Origin: Microbacterium salsuginis
GTDB lineage: Bacteria; Actinomycetota; Actinomycetes; Actinomycetales; Microbacteriaceae
Reading direction: 5' to 3'
NCBI RefSeq assembly: GCF_012524205.1
Contig: NZ_JABACI010000003.1
Coordinates: forward strand, 124,001 to 188,000
Length of the DNA stretch: 64,000 nt
The notes under the pieces were generated by a model that saw nothing but the letters and a program-made list of their open reading frames with translations, searched no databases and was not told where the DNA came from. A program made the position numbers and the translations under genes. Below are positions 1-8,186 of the stretch, piece by piece. Within the stretch, counting starts at the first letter, position 1. Each line of letters opens with the position of its first letter.

Positions 1-3000
1 GCGCACCACGGTGCCCGACTCCACGGTGCAGGCGGCCTCCGCTCGCGCCCCCGAGACGCGCACGTCCGGTCCGACCTCGATGCGGCTGCCGCGCGGACGG
101 GCCACGAGCTCGGCCATGTCGAACGTGGTCGACTCGGTCTCGCGCACCTCCGGCGACGCTGCGCCCGCGCGCAGGGTCAGAGCCAGATCGTCGTCGCCGG
201 GGACCTTGAGGAATCCGTAGGTGGTCACCGTCTCGGACTCGTCGCCCGCCTGGGCGCTCTCGCCCGTGACCGCGAACGGGATGAGTCGCGTCGTCGCCGG
301 CAGCTCGCCGCGCAGCTCGGTGCCGTCGACAGTCACACCCTCGGGCTCGCCCCACAGCGACACCTCGAGATCCGAGATGTCGCCGCCGGACCACGTGACC
401 TTGCCGTCGAGCACATCCACGCCGCGAGGGAAGTCCTCGCGGGACTCCACCGTGAGGATCGTGTCGGAGACGATGGGGTAGTCGGGCACGCTCTCGCGCA
501 CGACCCGCACCACGATGAGCCCGCGCCCAGTGTTGCCCGACGTCGACTCGACGTCGTAGAGGAACGACATCGTGCCCGGCTCGGCGCCGGCCTCGATCAC
601 GACGGTGGCATCGTCGACCGTCTGGATGCGGTCATCCAGGCGGGCATACTCGGGGTTCTCGCTGCCGTCGACGAGAGACGCCGGCACGTCGGGGCGGATG
701 TCGGTGACCTTCAGCGCACCCAGCGTCGGGTCGAGGTCGTTCGACAGCGGGCTGACCCGGATGGTGTTGCCCTCACCAGCCTGCACCTGCACGTAGTCGG
801 TGAACGTCACCGGACTCGGGTTCGCCTCGCCGTCGAGCACGCCGACGCGCACCGCGCCCTCCGCGGTCTCACCGAAGGCGTCCACCACCCGGTAACGGAA
901 AGAGACCTGTCCGCTGTCGCCCGGCACGCTCGAGTAGAGAATGGATGCCCCATCGGCCGAGATCGTCGCGGAGCCCCGCTCGGGCTGCTCGACGATGCGG
1001 TCGAGCGTGACGACATCCCCGTCGGGATCCATCCCGAAGCCGTCGAAGTCGACCAGCGCCGATTGCCCGCTCAGCACGCGGCCCTCGAGCGTGTCGGCGG
1101 AGGGCGCCCGGTTGGCGTCATCGTCGATCACGCGGACGCGCACCATCGCGGTGTCGGCGAGCGCGGGGGCGCCGGTCGTGAACACCGAGTAGTCGATGCC
1201 GTACTCCCCCGGCTCGGAGGGCGCGAGGTAGCGGAGCACATCGCCTGCCGCGAACGCGAGCGCGGCATCCGTCGACGACGTCACCTGGGACGCATCGAGG
1301 GTCGGACGACCGCCGGCGGGCGAGATGTCGTTGTCGAGCACCGGGATGTCGATCTGCGCGCCGGCGCGGACGACCACCGTGTCGTCGATCGCGATCGGCG
1401 ACAGCTCGGGAGCCGGCGGCAGCAGGTAGACCGTCGCCTCGCCCTGCACGCGGGAGCCCTCGTCCTCGGTGCCGTCGCTCACGACGTACGACACCGTGCC
1501 CAGGCGGCCCGGCCCGCCGTCGGGCGTGGTGCCCGACACCCGGAGGTAATTCTGACCCACCGCGTCCACCGACAGGGTGGCCCCGGCATCCGCCGTCGCG
1601 ACGACGTCACTGAGCAGCAGCACGCGGTGCGTCGGGTTCGAGACCGCGTCGAACACGTCGAGCGTCGCGTCCTGCTGCGGGTGCACGAAGGCCACGACGG
1701 GCGACGTCGCCAGCTGGGCGGGAGCGTCGGCGGGGAGGAGGGTGATGCGCGCGGTGCCGGTGGCGTTGCTGGTGCCGTCGGTGACCGTGAAGTCCACGCG
1801 GTACGTGCCCGCGGTCTGGGCGGCGAAGTCGAACGACGTCGAGCCGCCGATGACCGTGGCCGTCGCCGCGGCGTCGTCGAGCACGCGCACCGAGTCCAGC
1901 GACAGGGTGCCCGCCGTCCCGGTGACGTGGTCGGCCACATCGACCGTGATGCCCGAGACGGCGGTGTCGACGACGGCGAACGACTGCGCGGCGAGCTGGG
2001 GCTGCGGCGAGACCCTCACCACGAGAGACTTCACCGCGGTCTGCCCGAAGGTGTCGGACACGGTCACCGCCAGCTCGATCTGCTGCTCGCCGCCCTCGCC
2101 GGTGTCGCTGTGCTGGTAGACGACGTCGCCGCCGGGGGTCGCGGCGACGCTTCCCACGCCGGTGACGTTCTGCACGCCCAGGAGCAGCAGCGGATCACCC
2201 TCGGGGTCGACCCATCCGGGCAGCACCGGCACCGTCACCGTACCGCCGCGTGCGACCTCGGGCTCGGGCCATTCCACGAGGCAGCGGTCCACACCGCACC
2301 ACTCCGGCGCGCTGTTCACGGACGGCGCCGTCACCGAGAGCGTCACCGTCGCCGGCTCGGAGATCAGCCCGTCCTGCGCCGTGCCGTCCGAGACGACGTA
2401 CGAGAACGTCGCCGACCCGCTGGCCTCGGGGTCCAGCCGCACCGCGAACCGCTGGCCGTCGTCGGTCACGGTCACCGTGCCGAATCGAGGGTCGAGTCCG
2501 CTGACCGACCGGGGATCGATCGCGAGCACGTCCTCGTTCGGGTCGTGGTCGTTCATGAGCACCGGCAGCGACGCCAGGCTCCCGGCGCGCACGCCGAACG
2601 AGTCGGGCTCGGCGATGGGCGGCTTCGGGTCGAGGACGACCTGCAGCTGCTCATCGCTCGGCACGGCGTCGGGGTCGGTGCGGTCATCGAGCGACCAGTC
2701 CTGACTCGAGGCGATCAGCTCGCCATCGGGCACCGACCATGCCCATCCCGACCGTGTCTCGTTGAGGATCATCGCCGAGCCGGTCGCGACGAAGATCGGC
2801 CGTCGCTCGTCGGGCATCGACTCCTCGCCGTAGGCCAGCGGGATCGTCTCGCCGCCGGAGCGCCACAGCGTCCCGCCGGTCTCGCCCTGCGGCAGCCACG
2901 CCGCATAGACGTCGCCGTCGTGCGGCACCGGCTGGGCAGGCGTGCCGAGCACGGCGCCGGTACCGGTGCCGACCTCGACATCCATGTCCGAGCCATCGAC

Positions 3001-3807
3001 CGGCACGCGCACGAGCGACGTCTCGTCGGCGAGGTACACGTCGGAGCCGGTCGCGTCCGGCGCGCCCACGACGACAGCGCCGGTCGTGGGAGCGGATGCC
3101 GCAGCATCCGTCCCCCGCAGCCAGACGTCGCCGTCCTCGGTGTCCACGACCGCCCACGTGTCGCCCGCGGCGGTGATCGCGGGCTCCGTGATGCCGTCCG
3201 CGTCGAGCGGGTCGCGGCCGCGCACGGCCGCGTCGTCGATGTCCCAGCGCAGCACCGAGCCGTCGGCGCGCGAGTAGCTGAAGAGCACGCCGCGCTCATC
3301 GACCGCGATCGCGTCGGCGGCGTACTGCGGGGCATCCTCCTCGTCGGACGGGAACGGATCGAGCTGAGCCGCCCCGCCGGCCGAGAGCAGCCCGGCGAAG
3401 ACGGCCCCCGAGTCGGTGAGGTAGGCGACGTAGTCCCCCGCCGTCACGACGTCGGTGGTGCCGGCCGGGGTCGAGGTCGACGCCTGCAGCGCCTCCTCGT
3501 CGAGGTCGGTCGGCTGCGCCTCGTCGATGCGCGTCACCTTGCTGAAGCTGTCGCTGAAGAGGTACGCCGCGTCGCCGGTCTGCACGACCTGGTCGGGGTT
3601 GCTGATGCTGCGGACGGTGTCGAGCTCGCCGATCGAGGTGTTCACGCGCGCGTAGCGGCGGCCCTCGCCGGTCTGCAGCGCCCACACCGCTGTGTCGACC
3701 TCGGGCGTCTCCTGGGCATCCAGGCCCGGCCACACCACGCTGACGCCGATCACGACCGCGACGGCGGCACCCGCCGCGACCAGTCCGGCGATCGTCCTGC
3801 GCCGCAT
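1..3807 (-). CDS. Large membrane-anchored Ig-like/cadherin-like protein, C-terminus outside window
   Basis: The frame stays open for 1,269 codons and runs off the left edge, so the C-terminus is missing. It starts with an Arg-rich cap and one hydrophobic helix (about residues 6-24), so most of the protein should lie outside the cell. Residues about 30-390 look like a beta-propeller. After that come repeats of the NDxDP type (for example near residues 415, 825 and 1020), typical of Ig/cadherin-like modules. The ATG shares its A with the stop of the upstream kinase gene (TGATG), so the two are translationally coupled. In related actinobacteria such proteins sit before MoxR, DUF58 and transglutaminase genes; that part is not visible here. 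The exact role is unknown; adhesion, wall binding or sensing are possibilities. Confidence 0.85.
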   Translation of the reverse strand, partial: MRRRTIAGLVAAGAAVAVVIGVSVVWPGLDAQETPEVDTAVWALQTGEGRRYARVNTSIGELDTVRSISNPDQVVQTGDAAYLFSDSFSKVTRIDEAQPTDLDEEALQASTSTPAGTTDVVTAGDYVAYLTDSGAVFAGLLSAGGAAQLDPFPSDEEDAPQYAADAIAVDERGVLFSYSRADGSVLRWDIDDAAVRGRDPLDADGITEPAITAAGDTWAVVDTEDGDVWLRGTDAAASAPTTGAVVVGAPDATGSDVYLADETSLVRVPVDGSDMDVEVGTGTGAVLGTPAQPVPHDGDVYAAWLPQGETGGTLWRSGGETIPLAYGEESMPDERRPIFVATGSAMILNETRSGWAWSVPDGELIASSQDWSLDDRTDPDAVPSDEQLQVVLDPKPPIAEPDSFGVRAGSLASLPVLMNDHDPNEDVLAIDPRSVSGLDPRFGTVTVTDDGQRFAVRLDPEASGSATFSYVVSDGTAQDGLISEPATVTLSVTAPSVNSAPEWCGVDRCLVEWPEPEVARGGTVTVPVLPGWVDPEGDPLLLLGVQNVTGVGSVAATPGGDVVYQHSDTGEGGEQQIELAVTVSDTFGQTAVKSLVVRVSPQPQLAAQSFAVVDTAVSGITVDVADHVTGTAGTLSLDSVRVLDDAAATATVIGGSTSFDFAAQTAGTYRVDFTVTDGTSNATGTARITLLPADAPAQLATSPVVAFVHPQQDATLDVFDAVSNPTHRVLLLSDVVATADAGATLSVDAVGQNYLRVSGTTPDGGPGRLGTVSYVVSDGTEDEGSRVQGEATVYLLPPAPELSPIAIDDTVVVRAGAQIDIPVLDNDISPAGGRPTLDASQVTSSTDAALAFAAGDVLRYLAPSEPGEYGIDYSVFTTGAPALADTAMVRVRVIDDDANRAPSADTLEGRVLSGQSALVDFDGFGMDPDGDVVTLDRIVEQPERGSATISADGASILYSSVPGDSGQVSFRYRVVDAFGETAEGAVRVGVLDGEANPSPVTFTDYVQVQAGEGNTIRVSPLSNDLDPTLGALKVTDIRPDVPASLVDGSENPEYARLDDRIQTVDDATVVIEAGAEPGTMSFLYDVESTSGNTGRGLIVVRVVRESVPDYPIVSDTILTVESREDFPRGVDVLDGKVTWSGGDISDLEVSLWGEPEGVTVDGTELRGELPATTRLIPFAVTGESAQAGDESETVTTYGFLKVPGDDDLALTLRAGAASPEVRETESTTFDMAELVARPRGSRIEVGPDVRVSGARAEAACTVESGTVVR

Positions 3808-4943
3808 CACAGCACGCCCGCCACGAAGAGGGTCGCCACGACAGCAACGGCCCCGAGCACGAGACCGGCTCCGATGCCTGCGACCCACGGCAGGGCGCCG
3901 CGCCGCCGTGCGGCCGGAGCCGAGATGTCGGTGTCTTCATCGCGGGCCAGCGCCGCCACGCCGGTGCCCGAGCGCACCTTGCGGGTCGAATCGCGCTCGA
4001 CGCGCGACCGGGCCGGGCCCCGCAGCGCCGAGTCGCCGAAATCCACGGGGGCGGATGACGGAGACCAGTCCGCGTCGGGAACCTCGAGCGGCGTCGGGTG
4101 CTGGCCGAGCTCGGCCTGCACCTGGCGCAGCGCCTCGCCGAATGCACGGGCGGACGGCTGCCGGCTGCCCGGATCGCGGCTCATCGCCGTGGCGAGCACG
4201 CGCTGCAGCGACGCCGGCACGTCGGCGCGCGGAATCTCGACGTATCCCGCGCGGGCGATGCGTCGCCGCAGCAGCTCCTTGGTGTTCTGGCCGCGCTCGC
4301 GTCGCTCGAACGGACTGTGGCCGGCCAGCAGCGAATACACCGTCGCCCCAAGGCTCCACACCTCGCTGCTCACCGTGCCGGCCGTCTGCTCGGCGACGAC
4401 CTCGGGCGCGCTCCACGGGATCGACATCGCCAGCACCTCGTCCGCGGTCCGCCGCAGCAGCGACGACGAGATGCCGAAGTCGGCGAGGACGGGAGTGCCG
4501 AAGGTCGTGATGAGGATGTTGCTCGGCTTGACGTCGCGATGCACGAGGCCCGCGCGATGCGCCGACTCGAGCGCGCTGGCCATGCGCACGCCGATCGCGA
4601 GGACCTCCTCGACCGGGATCCGCTCGACCCGGTACCGCTGCGCGAGCGATCCCGGGCAGTACTCCATGACGATGTACGGGCGGCCGTCCGCTGAGATGCT
4701 CGCCTGGTACACGGTCACGATGGAGGGGTGCGCCGACAGGTGCGCGAGGACGTCGGCCTCGGCGTTGAACATGCGGCGCAGCTCGGGATCGCGCACATCG
4801 CTGGGCATCACCTTGACCGCGACGTTGCGCCGGGGCATGTCCTGCTCATAGAGGAAGACGTCGGCGAAGCCACCTGATCCCAGTGGGCGTATATAGGCGA
4901 GTCCGGGCAGGATCGGAGGCGCCGAAGGAAGCCGTGTGGCCAC
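3807..4943 (-). CDS. Serine/threonine protein kinase with C-terminal membrane segment
   Basis: A 378-residue Hanks-type kinase. The Gly-rich loop LGSGGFADVF is near residue 21, the ATP lysine in VAVKVM is residue 44, the catalytic HRDVKPSN has Asp137, and the DFG motif starts at residue 155, followed by an APE-type motif. All catalytic residues are present, so it should be active. A basic linker leads to a single hydrophobic helix at the extreme C-terminus, after which the protein ends: there is no extracellular sensor. I chose the GTG at 4943 because GGAGGTGA lies just upstream and the kinase domain starts directly after it; an ATG 39 codons earlier has no such support. The next gene overlaps by one base and supplies a large external domain. 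Confidence 0.9.
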   Translation of the reverse strand: MATRLPSAPPILPGLAYIRPLGSGGFADVFLYEQDMPRRNVAVKVMPSDVRDPELRRMFNAEADVLAHLSAHPSIVTVYQASISADGRPYIVMEYCPGSLAQRYRVERIPVEEVLAIGVRMASALESAHRAGLVHRDVKPSNILITTFGTPVLADFGISSSLLRRTADEVLAMSIPWSAPEVVAEQTAGTVSSEVWSLGATVYSLLAGHSPFERRERGQNTKELLRRRIARAGYVEIPRADVPASLQRVLATAMSRDPGSRQPSARAFGEALRQVQAELGQHPTPLEVPDADWSPSSAPVDFGDSALRGPARSRVERDSTRKVRSGTGVAALARDEDTDISAPAARRRGALPWVAGIGAGLVLGAVAVVATLFVAGVL

Positions 4944-5108
4944 CTCACCTCCAGCTGCCGACGATGGGCCCGTGGGCCTATGCCAAGGACGACTCCTGCC
5001 GAGAAGCGGCAGCAAACTCGGCAATGCTAACAAAGCCACCTGCGAGAGTGCCGCGCACACCCCTCCCGTCGCCCCTCACACCATGCCCCTTGTACCCGGC
5101 GGCGTCGA

Positions 5109-5193
5109 TGCGAAAACACCAGTGCGTCACCCGACACGCCGGGCCCAAGCATCCGTCACCGGCGCGCCGTCGTTACGGACTGGTGTTTTCGCA
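5109..5193. repeat. 85-bp palindromic element, copy 1
   Basis: Perfect 15-bp arms TGCGAAAACACCAGT (5109-5123) and ACTGGTGTTTTCGCA (5179-5193) enclose a 55-bp centre that is itself partly self-complementary. Three further copies of exactly the same length lie within 1.6 kb. Confidence 0.9.
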
Positions 5194-5273
5194 CCCAGGT
5201 GAGGCAGCAGGGCCGTGAGCCGGGACAGACGACGGATGCTGCGTCCCGCGGCCCGCGCCTTTGCCGGCCCGCT

Positions 5274-5358
5274 TGCGAAAACACCAGTGCGTCACCCGGC
5301 GCGCCGGGCCGAGGCATCCATCACCGGCGCGTCGTCGTTACGGACTGGTGTTTTCGCA
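5274..5358. repeat. 85-bp palindromic element, copy 2
   Basis: The same 15-bp arms as copy 1 are found at 5274-5288 and 5344-5358. The centre differs from copy 1 by a few substitutions but has the same length. Confidence 0.9.
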
Positions 5359-5470
5359 CCCGGGTGAGGCAACAAGGGGCGCCGAGCCAGCAAGGGAACG
5401 ACGGATGCCGCGGGCCGCCCCGTCGCGAAGCCCACGCTCCCCGCGGCCCGCCGCTCTCCCCCGGCCCGCT

Positions 5471-5555
5471 TGCGAAAACACCAGTCCGTCGCGCGACACG
5501 CCGGGCCGAGGCATCCGTCACCGGCGCGTCGTCGTTACGGACTGGTGTTTTCGCA
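5471..5555. repeat. 85-bp palindromic element, copy 3
   Basis: Arms at 5471-5485 and 5541-5555. This copy lies just downstream of the broken AbiEi/DUF559 gene, copy 4 lies just upstream, so the two bracket it. Confidence 0.9.
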
Positions 5556-5617
5556 CCCGGGTGAGGCGGCAAGGGGCCCCGAGCCAGAACAGACGACGGA
5601 TGCCGCGGCCCGGCCGG

Positions 5618-6115
5618 TCACCAGGTGAGGCCGGCGATGCTCCGGTGAAGATTGCGGGCGACCGCCGCGAGGATCGCGCTCTCGACGAGCTCCCAGTCGT
5701 GGATGATCAGCGCATAGTCCAGTCGGAGCGTCACGAACCCGAGAGCCATGGCCGCGGCATCCCGAACGCGATCGCGGTGTCTGGCCGGTCCGTCGTGGGT
5801 GCCACCGTCGGCCTCGATGATCAGGCAGTCGCCGAGCACGAAGTCCACCCTGCCCACGCCGGGTATCTCGACCTGGCTCGCGACGGAGATGCCGTGCCGA
5901 TGCAGTCGGAGGCGGAGCAGCGACTCGAGACCGCTGTCGGCGTCGCTGCGGGCGAAGTCGACCAACCAGCGCCACTCCTCGGGTACGAGGCCGCGAAGTC
6001 TCTCCCGTCCCGAGCGATCGAGGAGCCGTTGCCGGCGTGCGGATTCGAGGGCGGCGAAGAAGACTTCACGCCCCCTGCACCGAAGGATCTGAAGAAGGCA
6101 CTGGATGACGCCCAC
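5618..6115 (-). CDS. DUF559-type nuclease domain, C-terminal half of a broken gene
   Basis: 165 residues. The stretch VDFVLGDCLIIEADGGTH (about residues 89-106) carries the Asp and Glu pattern of the DUF559 / very-short-patch-repair-like restriction endonuclease fold, so a PD-(D/E)XK-type nuclease is likely. The GTG start directly abuts the TGA that ends the upstream half, in the same frame, with no ribosome site of its own. I read this as the C-terminal part of a 301-codon AbiEi-DUF559 gene interrupted by one nonsense codon. A separately translated nuclease by termination-reinitiation is the alternative. Seen: frame, motif. Known: such two-domain proteins are common in Microbacteriaceae. Inferred: loss of function. 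Confidence 0.7.
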   Translation of the reverse strand: MGVIQCLLQILRCRGREVFFAALESARRQRLLDRSGRERLRGLVPEEWRWLVDFARSDADSGLESLLRLRLHRHGISVASQVEIPGVGRVDFVLGDCLIIEADGGTHDGPARHRDRVRDAAAMALGFVTLRLDYALIIHDWELVESAILAAVARNLHRSIAGLTW

Positions 6116-6523
6116 TCAGTCCAATGCGAGGTCGTCGACCGGGATGTCGCGGTGGAACACGCAGCACGACTCCCCCTCGAGGTCCGGATCGATGACCAGC
6201 CGTGTCGGATGGTGGCCGGGGCGCACCCACGTATGGACCCGTTCGCCCTCGTCATCGTCATCCTCATCGTCGTCGTCCAGGATCCACAAGCCCCACGCCC
6301 GCCCCGCGCTGACGCACGCCACCCGCCCTCGATGGCTGAGCGCTTCGATGACCGCGGGTGTGGTGTCAGGGAGTGCGTAGACGCCGTTCCGCGGTCGGAG
6401 CAGCCGCCCCTCCCGTACAGCGTGCGTGAGGTCGCTGCGGCCGACGCCCGGCCTCACCAATTGCGACGTCCGCGCAGTGCCGCCCAGAGCGCGGACGGCC
6501 TCGACGGCTGATTCGACCGACAT
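6116..6523 (-). CDS. AbiEi-type antitoxin-domain protein, N-terminal half of a broken gene
   Basis: 135 residues, starting at the ATG at 6523; longer frames upstream only translate palindrome copy 4. The first 50 residues have the winged-helix pattern seen in AbiEi antitoxin N-termini (TSQLVRPGVGRSDLTHAVRE, then GVYALPD). A run of about ten acidic residues (DDDDEDDDDEGE) sits near residues 85-96 and comes from a small GAC/GAT-rich repeat. The frame ends in TGA at 6116-6118 and continues open for another 165 codons carrying a DUF559 domain, so this is most likely one gene split by a point mutation. Neighbouring 85-bp palindromes flank it on both sides. Confidence 0.7.
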   Translation of the reverse strand: MSVESAVEAVRALGGTARTSQLVRPGVGRSDLTHAVREGRLLRPRNGVYALPDTTPAVIEALSHRGRVACVSAGRAWGLWILDDDDEDDDDEGERVHTWVRPGHHPTRLVIDPDLEGESCCVFHRDIPVDDLALD

Positions 6524-6838
6524 GACGACGAGCCTGCTCGCGCCCGGATCATGGTGGTGCGGCTCGGCCAGATCTGTGCAGAAGTCCCGCCGTACACCCC
6601 CTGTGGAGGAGCCGATCGCCGCGCCAGGAGTCTCGCGTGCCTTGCCCGGTTGCGAAAACACCAGTGCGTCACCCGACACGCCGAGCCCTGGCATCCGTCG
6701 TCGGCGTGTCGTCGTTACGGACTGGTGTTTTCGCAACCGGCCCGGAGGGGTGAGCGGCCGATCGGGCTGAGGGCGCGGGGCAGGCGCGAGGCAGGTGCGG
6801 GGCGGGTGGGGCGAACGAAGGACGACGGATGCCGCGCC
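6524..6838. other. Gene-free region with palindrome copy 4
   Basis: About 315 bases with no supported gene. It contains the fourth 85-bp palindrome (6651-6735) and a GACGGATGCC decamer at 6824-6833. Confidence 0.7.
6651..6735. repeat. 85-bp palindromic element, copy 4
   Basis: Arms at 6651-6665 and 6721-6735, identical to the other three copies. It lies 128 bp upstream of the AbiEi-type start codon. Confidence 0.9.
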
Positions 6839-7495
6839 TCAGGGCAGCTGCGGATCGTTCGGGTCGAACGGGGCATCGAGAGAGCGCGTCAGCTCGGCGA
6901 GCATCGCCTCGATCTGCGGCTCGACGAACTCGGTCACCGCCGCCTGGATCCGCAGCCGGTGGTGGAGCAGAATCGTGCAGACCTCGCGCCCGACCATGTT
7001 GGCGTAGTCGTCGGCGAGGCCGACCTCCTGCCGCAGGGCCGCCTTGGCCTCCTCGGTCAGCGGCGGAAGCGCCGGAATTCCGGCGGCCGCCTCTTCTGCC
7101 ATGCCCGCGATCGTGAACAGGAACGGCGCACCGGGCACGGGATCGGGATCGAGCGGCAGACCCTCGAACTCGGGGTCGAGGCCCTCGGCCGGCCGGTAGC
7201 TGCGCGCGCGGTTGCGCGCCGCCTGCTGGTCGAGCTCGGCCTGCAGCATCGGCAGGTTCAGCGACGTGTACTCGGCGACCGCCCGGTCGACGATCGTCTT
7301 GATGCGGGTCGAGAGTCCGTGTTGCACACCGTGCGGCACATCGGCGCCGAGCCCTGCGGCCGACAGCACCGGCGATCCGAAGCAGCGGCGGCACGGCGCC
7401 ACCCGCCCACGGTGCGTCGCGGGCTCCCAGCGGGGAAGCCACGCGAGCCAGGCGTCCACCGCCTGGCTGACCTGGGTCTCGAGCGACCGCTCCAC
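6839..7495 (-). CDS. Uncharacterised soluble protein with a Cys pair
   Basis: 218 residues, not recognised. There is no signal peptide and no membrane helix. It begins with a Trp-rich amphipathic stretch (VSQAVDAWLAWLPRWEP), then CRRCF near residue 45, which could be half of a metal site, and is mostly helical and acidic in its second half. I chose the GTG at 7495, which has GGAG a few bases upstream, because the longer frame reads back through a 61-bp palindrome. It lies downstream of two membrane-protein genes on the same strand, separated by that palindrome. Function cannot be inferred. Confidence 0.65.
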   Translation of the reverse strand: MERSLETQVSQAVDAWLAWLPRWEPATHRGRVAPCRRCFGSPVLSAAGLGADVPHGVQHGLSTRIKTIVDRAVAEYTSLNLPMLQAELDQQAARNRARSYRPAEGLDPEFEGLPLDPDPVPGAPFLFTIAGMAEEAAAGIPALPPLTEEAKAALRQEVGLADDYANMVGREVCTILLHHRLRIQAAVTEFVEPQIEAMLAELTRSLDAPFDPNDPQLP

Positions 7496-7518
7496 GGCTC
7501 CACGGTAGCCTCCCCCCG

Positions 7519-7579
7519 GTTCGTTCGTCACAGATGTACGCGGAATCGGGCGATTCGCGTGCACATGTGACGAACGAAC
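7519..7579. repeat. 61-bp palindromic element, copy A
   Basis: Arms GTTCGTTCGTCACA and TGTGACGAACGAAC close a 61-bp element whose interior is also partly symmetric (GAATCG...CGATTC). Two more copies of the same length occur at 25.3 and 27.9 kb. Confidence 0.9.
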
Positions 7580-7595
7580 CGCAGGGTTGCGGGGG

Positions 7596-8171
7596 CTAGG
7601 AGGCGTCCTCCCAGGGCCAGCGGGGGCGGTGGGCACGGGTGCGCACGAGCGCGATGCCCGACCACGAACACACGAACGCGGCGGCTGCGACGGCCACGCC
7701 GAACCACGAGGTCGCGAGGCGCCCGGCGACGGCGGTCGCGACGGCCAGGTCCGCGCCGGTCACGAGCGCCGCGAGCCATACGCCGCCGACGTACGCCACG
7801 AAGCAGGCCAGCGTCGTCCACGCGGAGCCCCAGAACGACGGATGCCCCGGCCGGGCGCCCCGACCAGGGCCCGAGCCGTCTTCGCCCCGCGGAGACCTCG
7901 GGGCTTCCGCGGCTGCCGGGGTCGCGGCATCCGTCCGGTCCGCCCTTCCGATCGCGGCCCACAGCCCGCCGGCGAAGGCGAGGGTCGCCAGCGCAACACC
8001 GGTCGCACCCGGGATCTGCCCGAGGCCCGGGGTCGCGATGACGTCCTCGCTGGTCGCGAGGCTCGTCATACCGAGACCGAAGATCGCGAGCGCCACGAAA
8101 CCGATGGTCGCGAACGCGAGCGCCGTGAGCGGGCGGACGGGACCGCCTTCACCCTGCGGCGACTCGCTCAT
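7596..8171 (-). CDS. Small multi-pass membrane protein, unknown function
   Basis: 191 residues with about four predicted membrane helices: two near residues 15-40 and 57-75, then a charged Pro/Gly/Arg-rich loop of about 40 residues, then two more near 115-140 and 150-172. No family is recognised. The ATG at 8171 lies 15 bases after the stop of the upstream gene, so the two are probably cotranscribed; the ribosome site is weak (CGGATG). The loop contains both orientations of the GGCATCCGTC decamer. Confidence 0.7.
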   Translation of the reverse strand: MSESPQGEGGPVRPLTALAFATIGFVALAIFGLGMTSLATSEDVIATPGLGQIPGATGVALATLAFAGGLWAAIGRADRTDAATPAAAEAPRSPRGEDGSGPGRGARPGHPSFWGSAWTTLACFVAYVGGVWLAALVTGADLAVATAVAGRLATSWFGVAVAAAAFVCSWSGIALVRTRAHRPRWPWEDAS

Positions 8172-8186
8172 CTACATCCGCGACGG

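Larger units (their letters stand above)
4944..5617. other. Gene-free region carrying three 85-bp palindromes
   Basis: About 670 bases without a convincing gene. Frames through it only translate the repeats. It holds the kinase upstream region and three copies of an 85-bp palindromic element separated by about 80 and 112 bases; the spacers themselves contain GACGGATGCC-type decamers. Confidence 0.75.

Noticed and set aside
1063..4851. Plus-strand open frame of 1,262 codons antisense to the Ig-like protein and kinase genes
   Set aside because: It is the mirror frame of GC-rich coding sequence: Arg/His/Gly-rich, no domain, no ribosome site. The minus-strand genes have clear domains.
5199..6511. 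Plus-strand frames translating the 85-bp repeats
   Set aside because: Residue runs such as RKHQCVTRRAG recur only because the repeat recurs; no independent coding signal.
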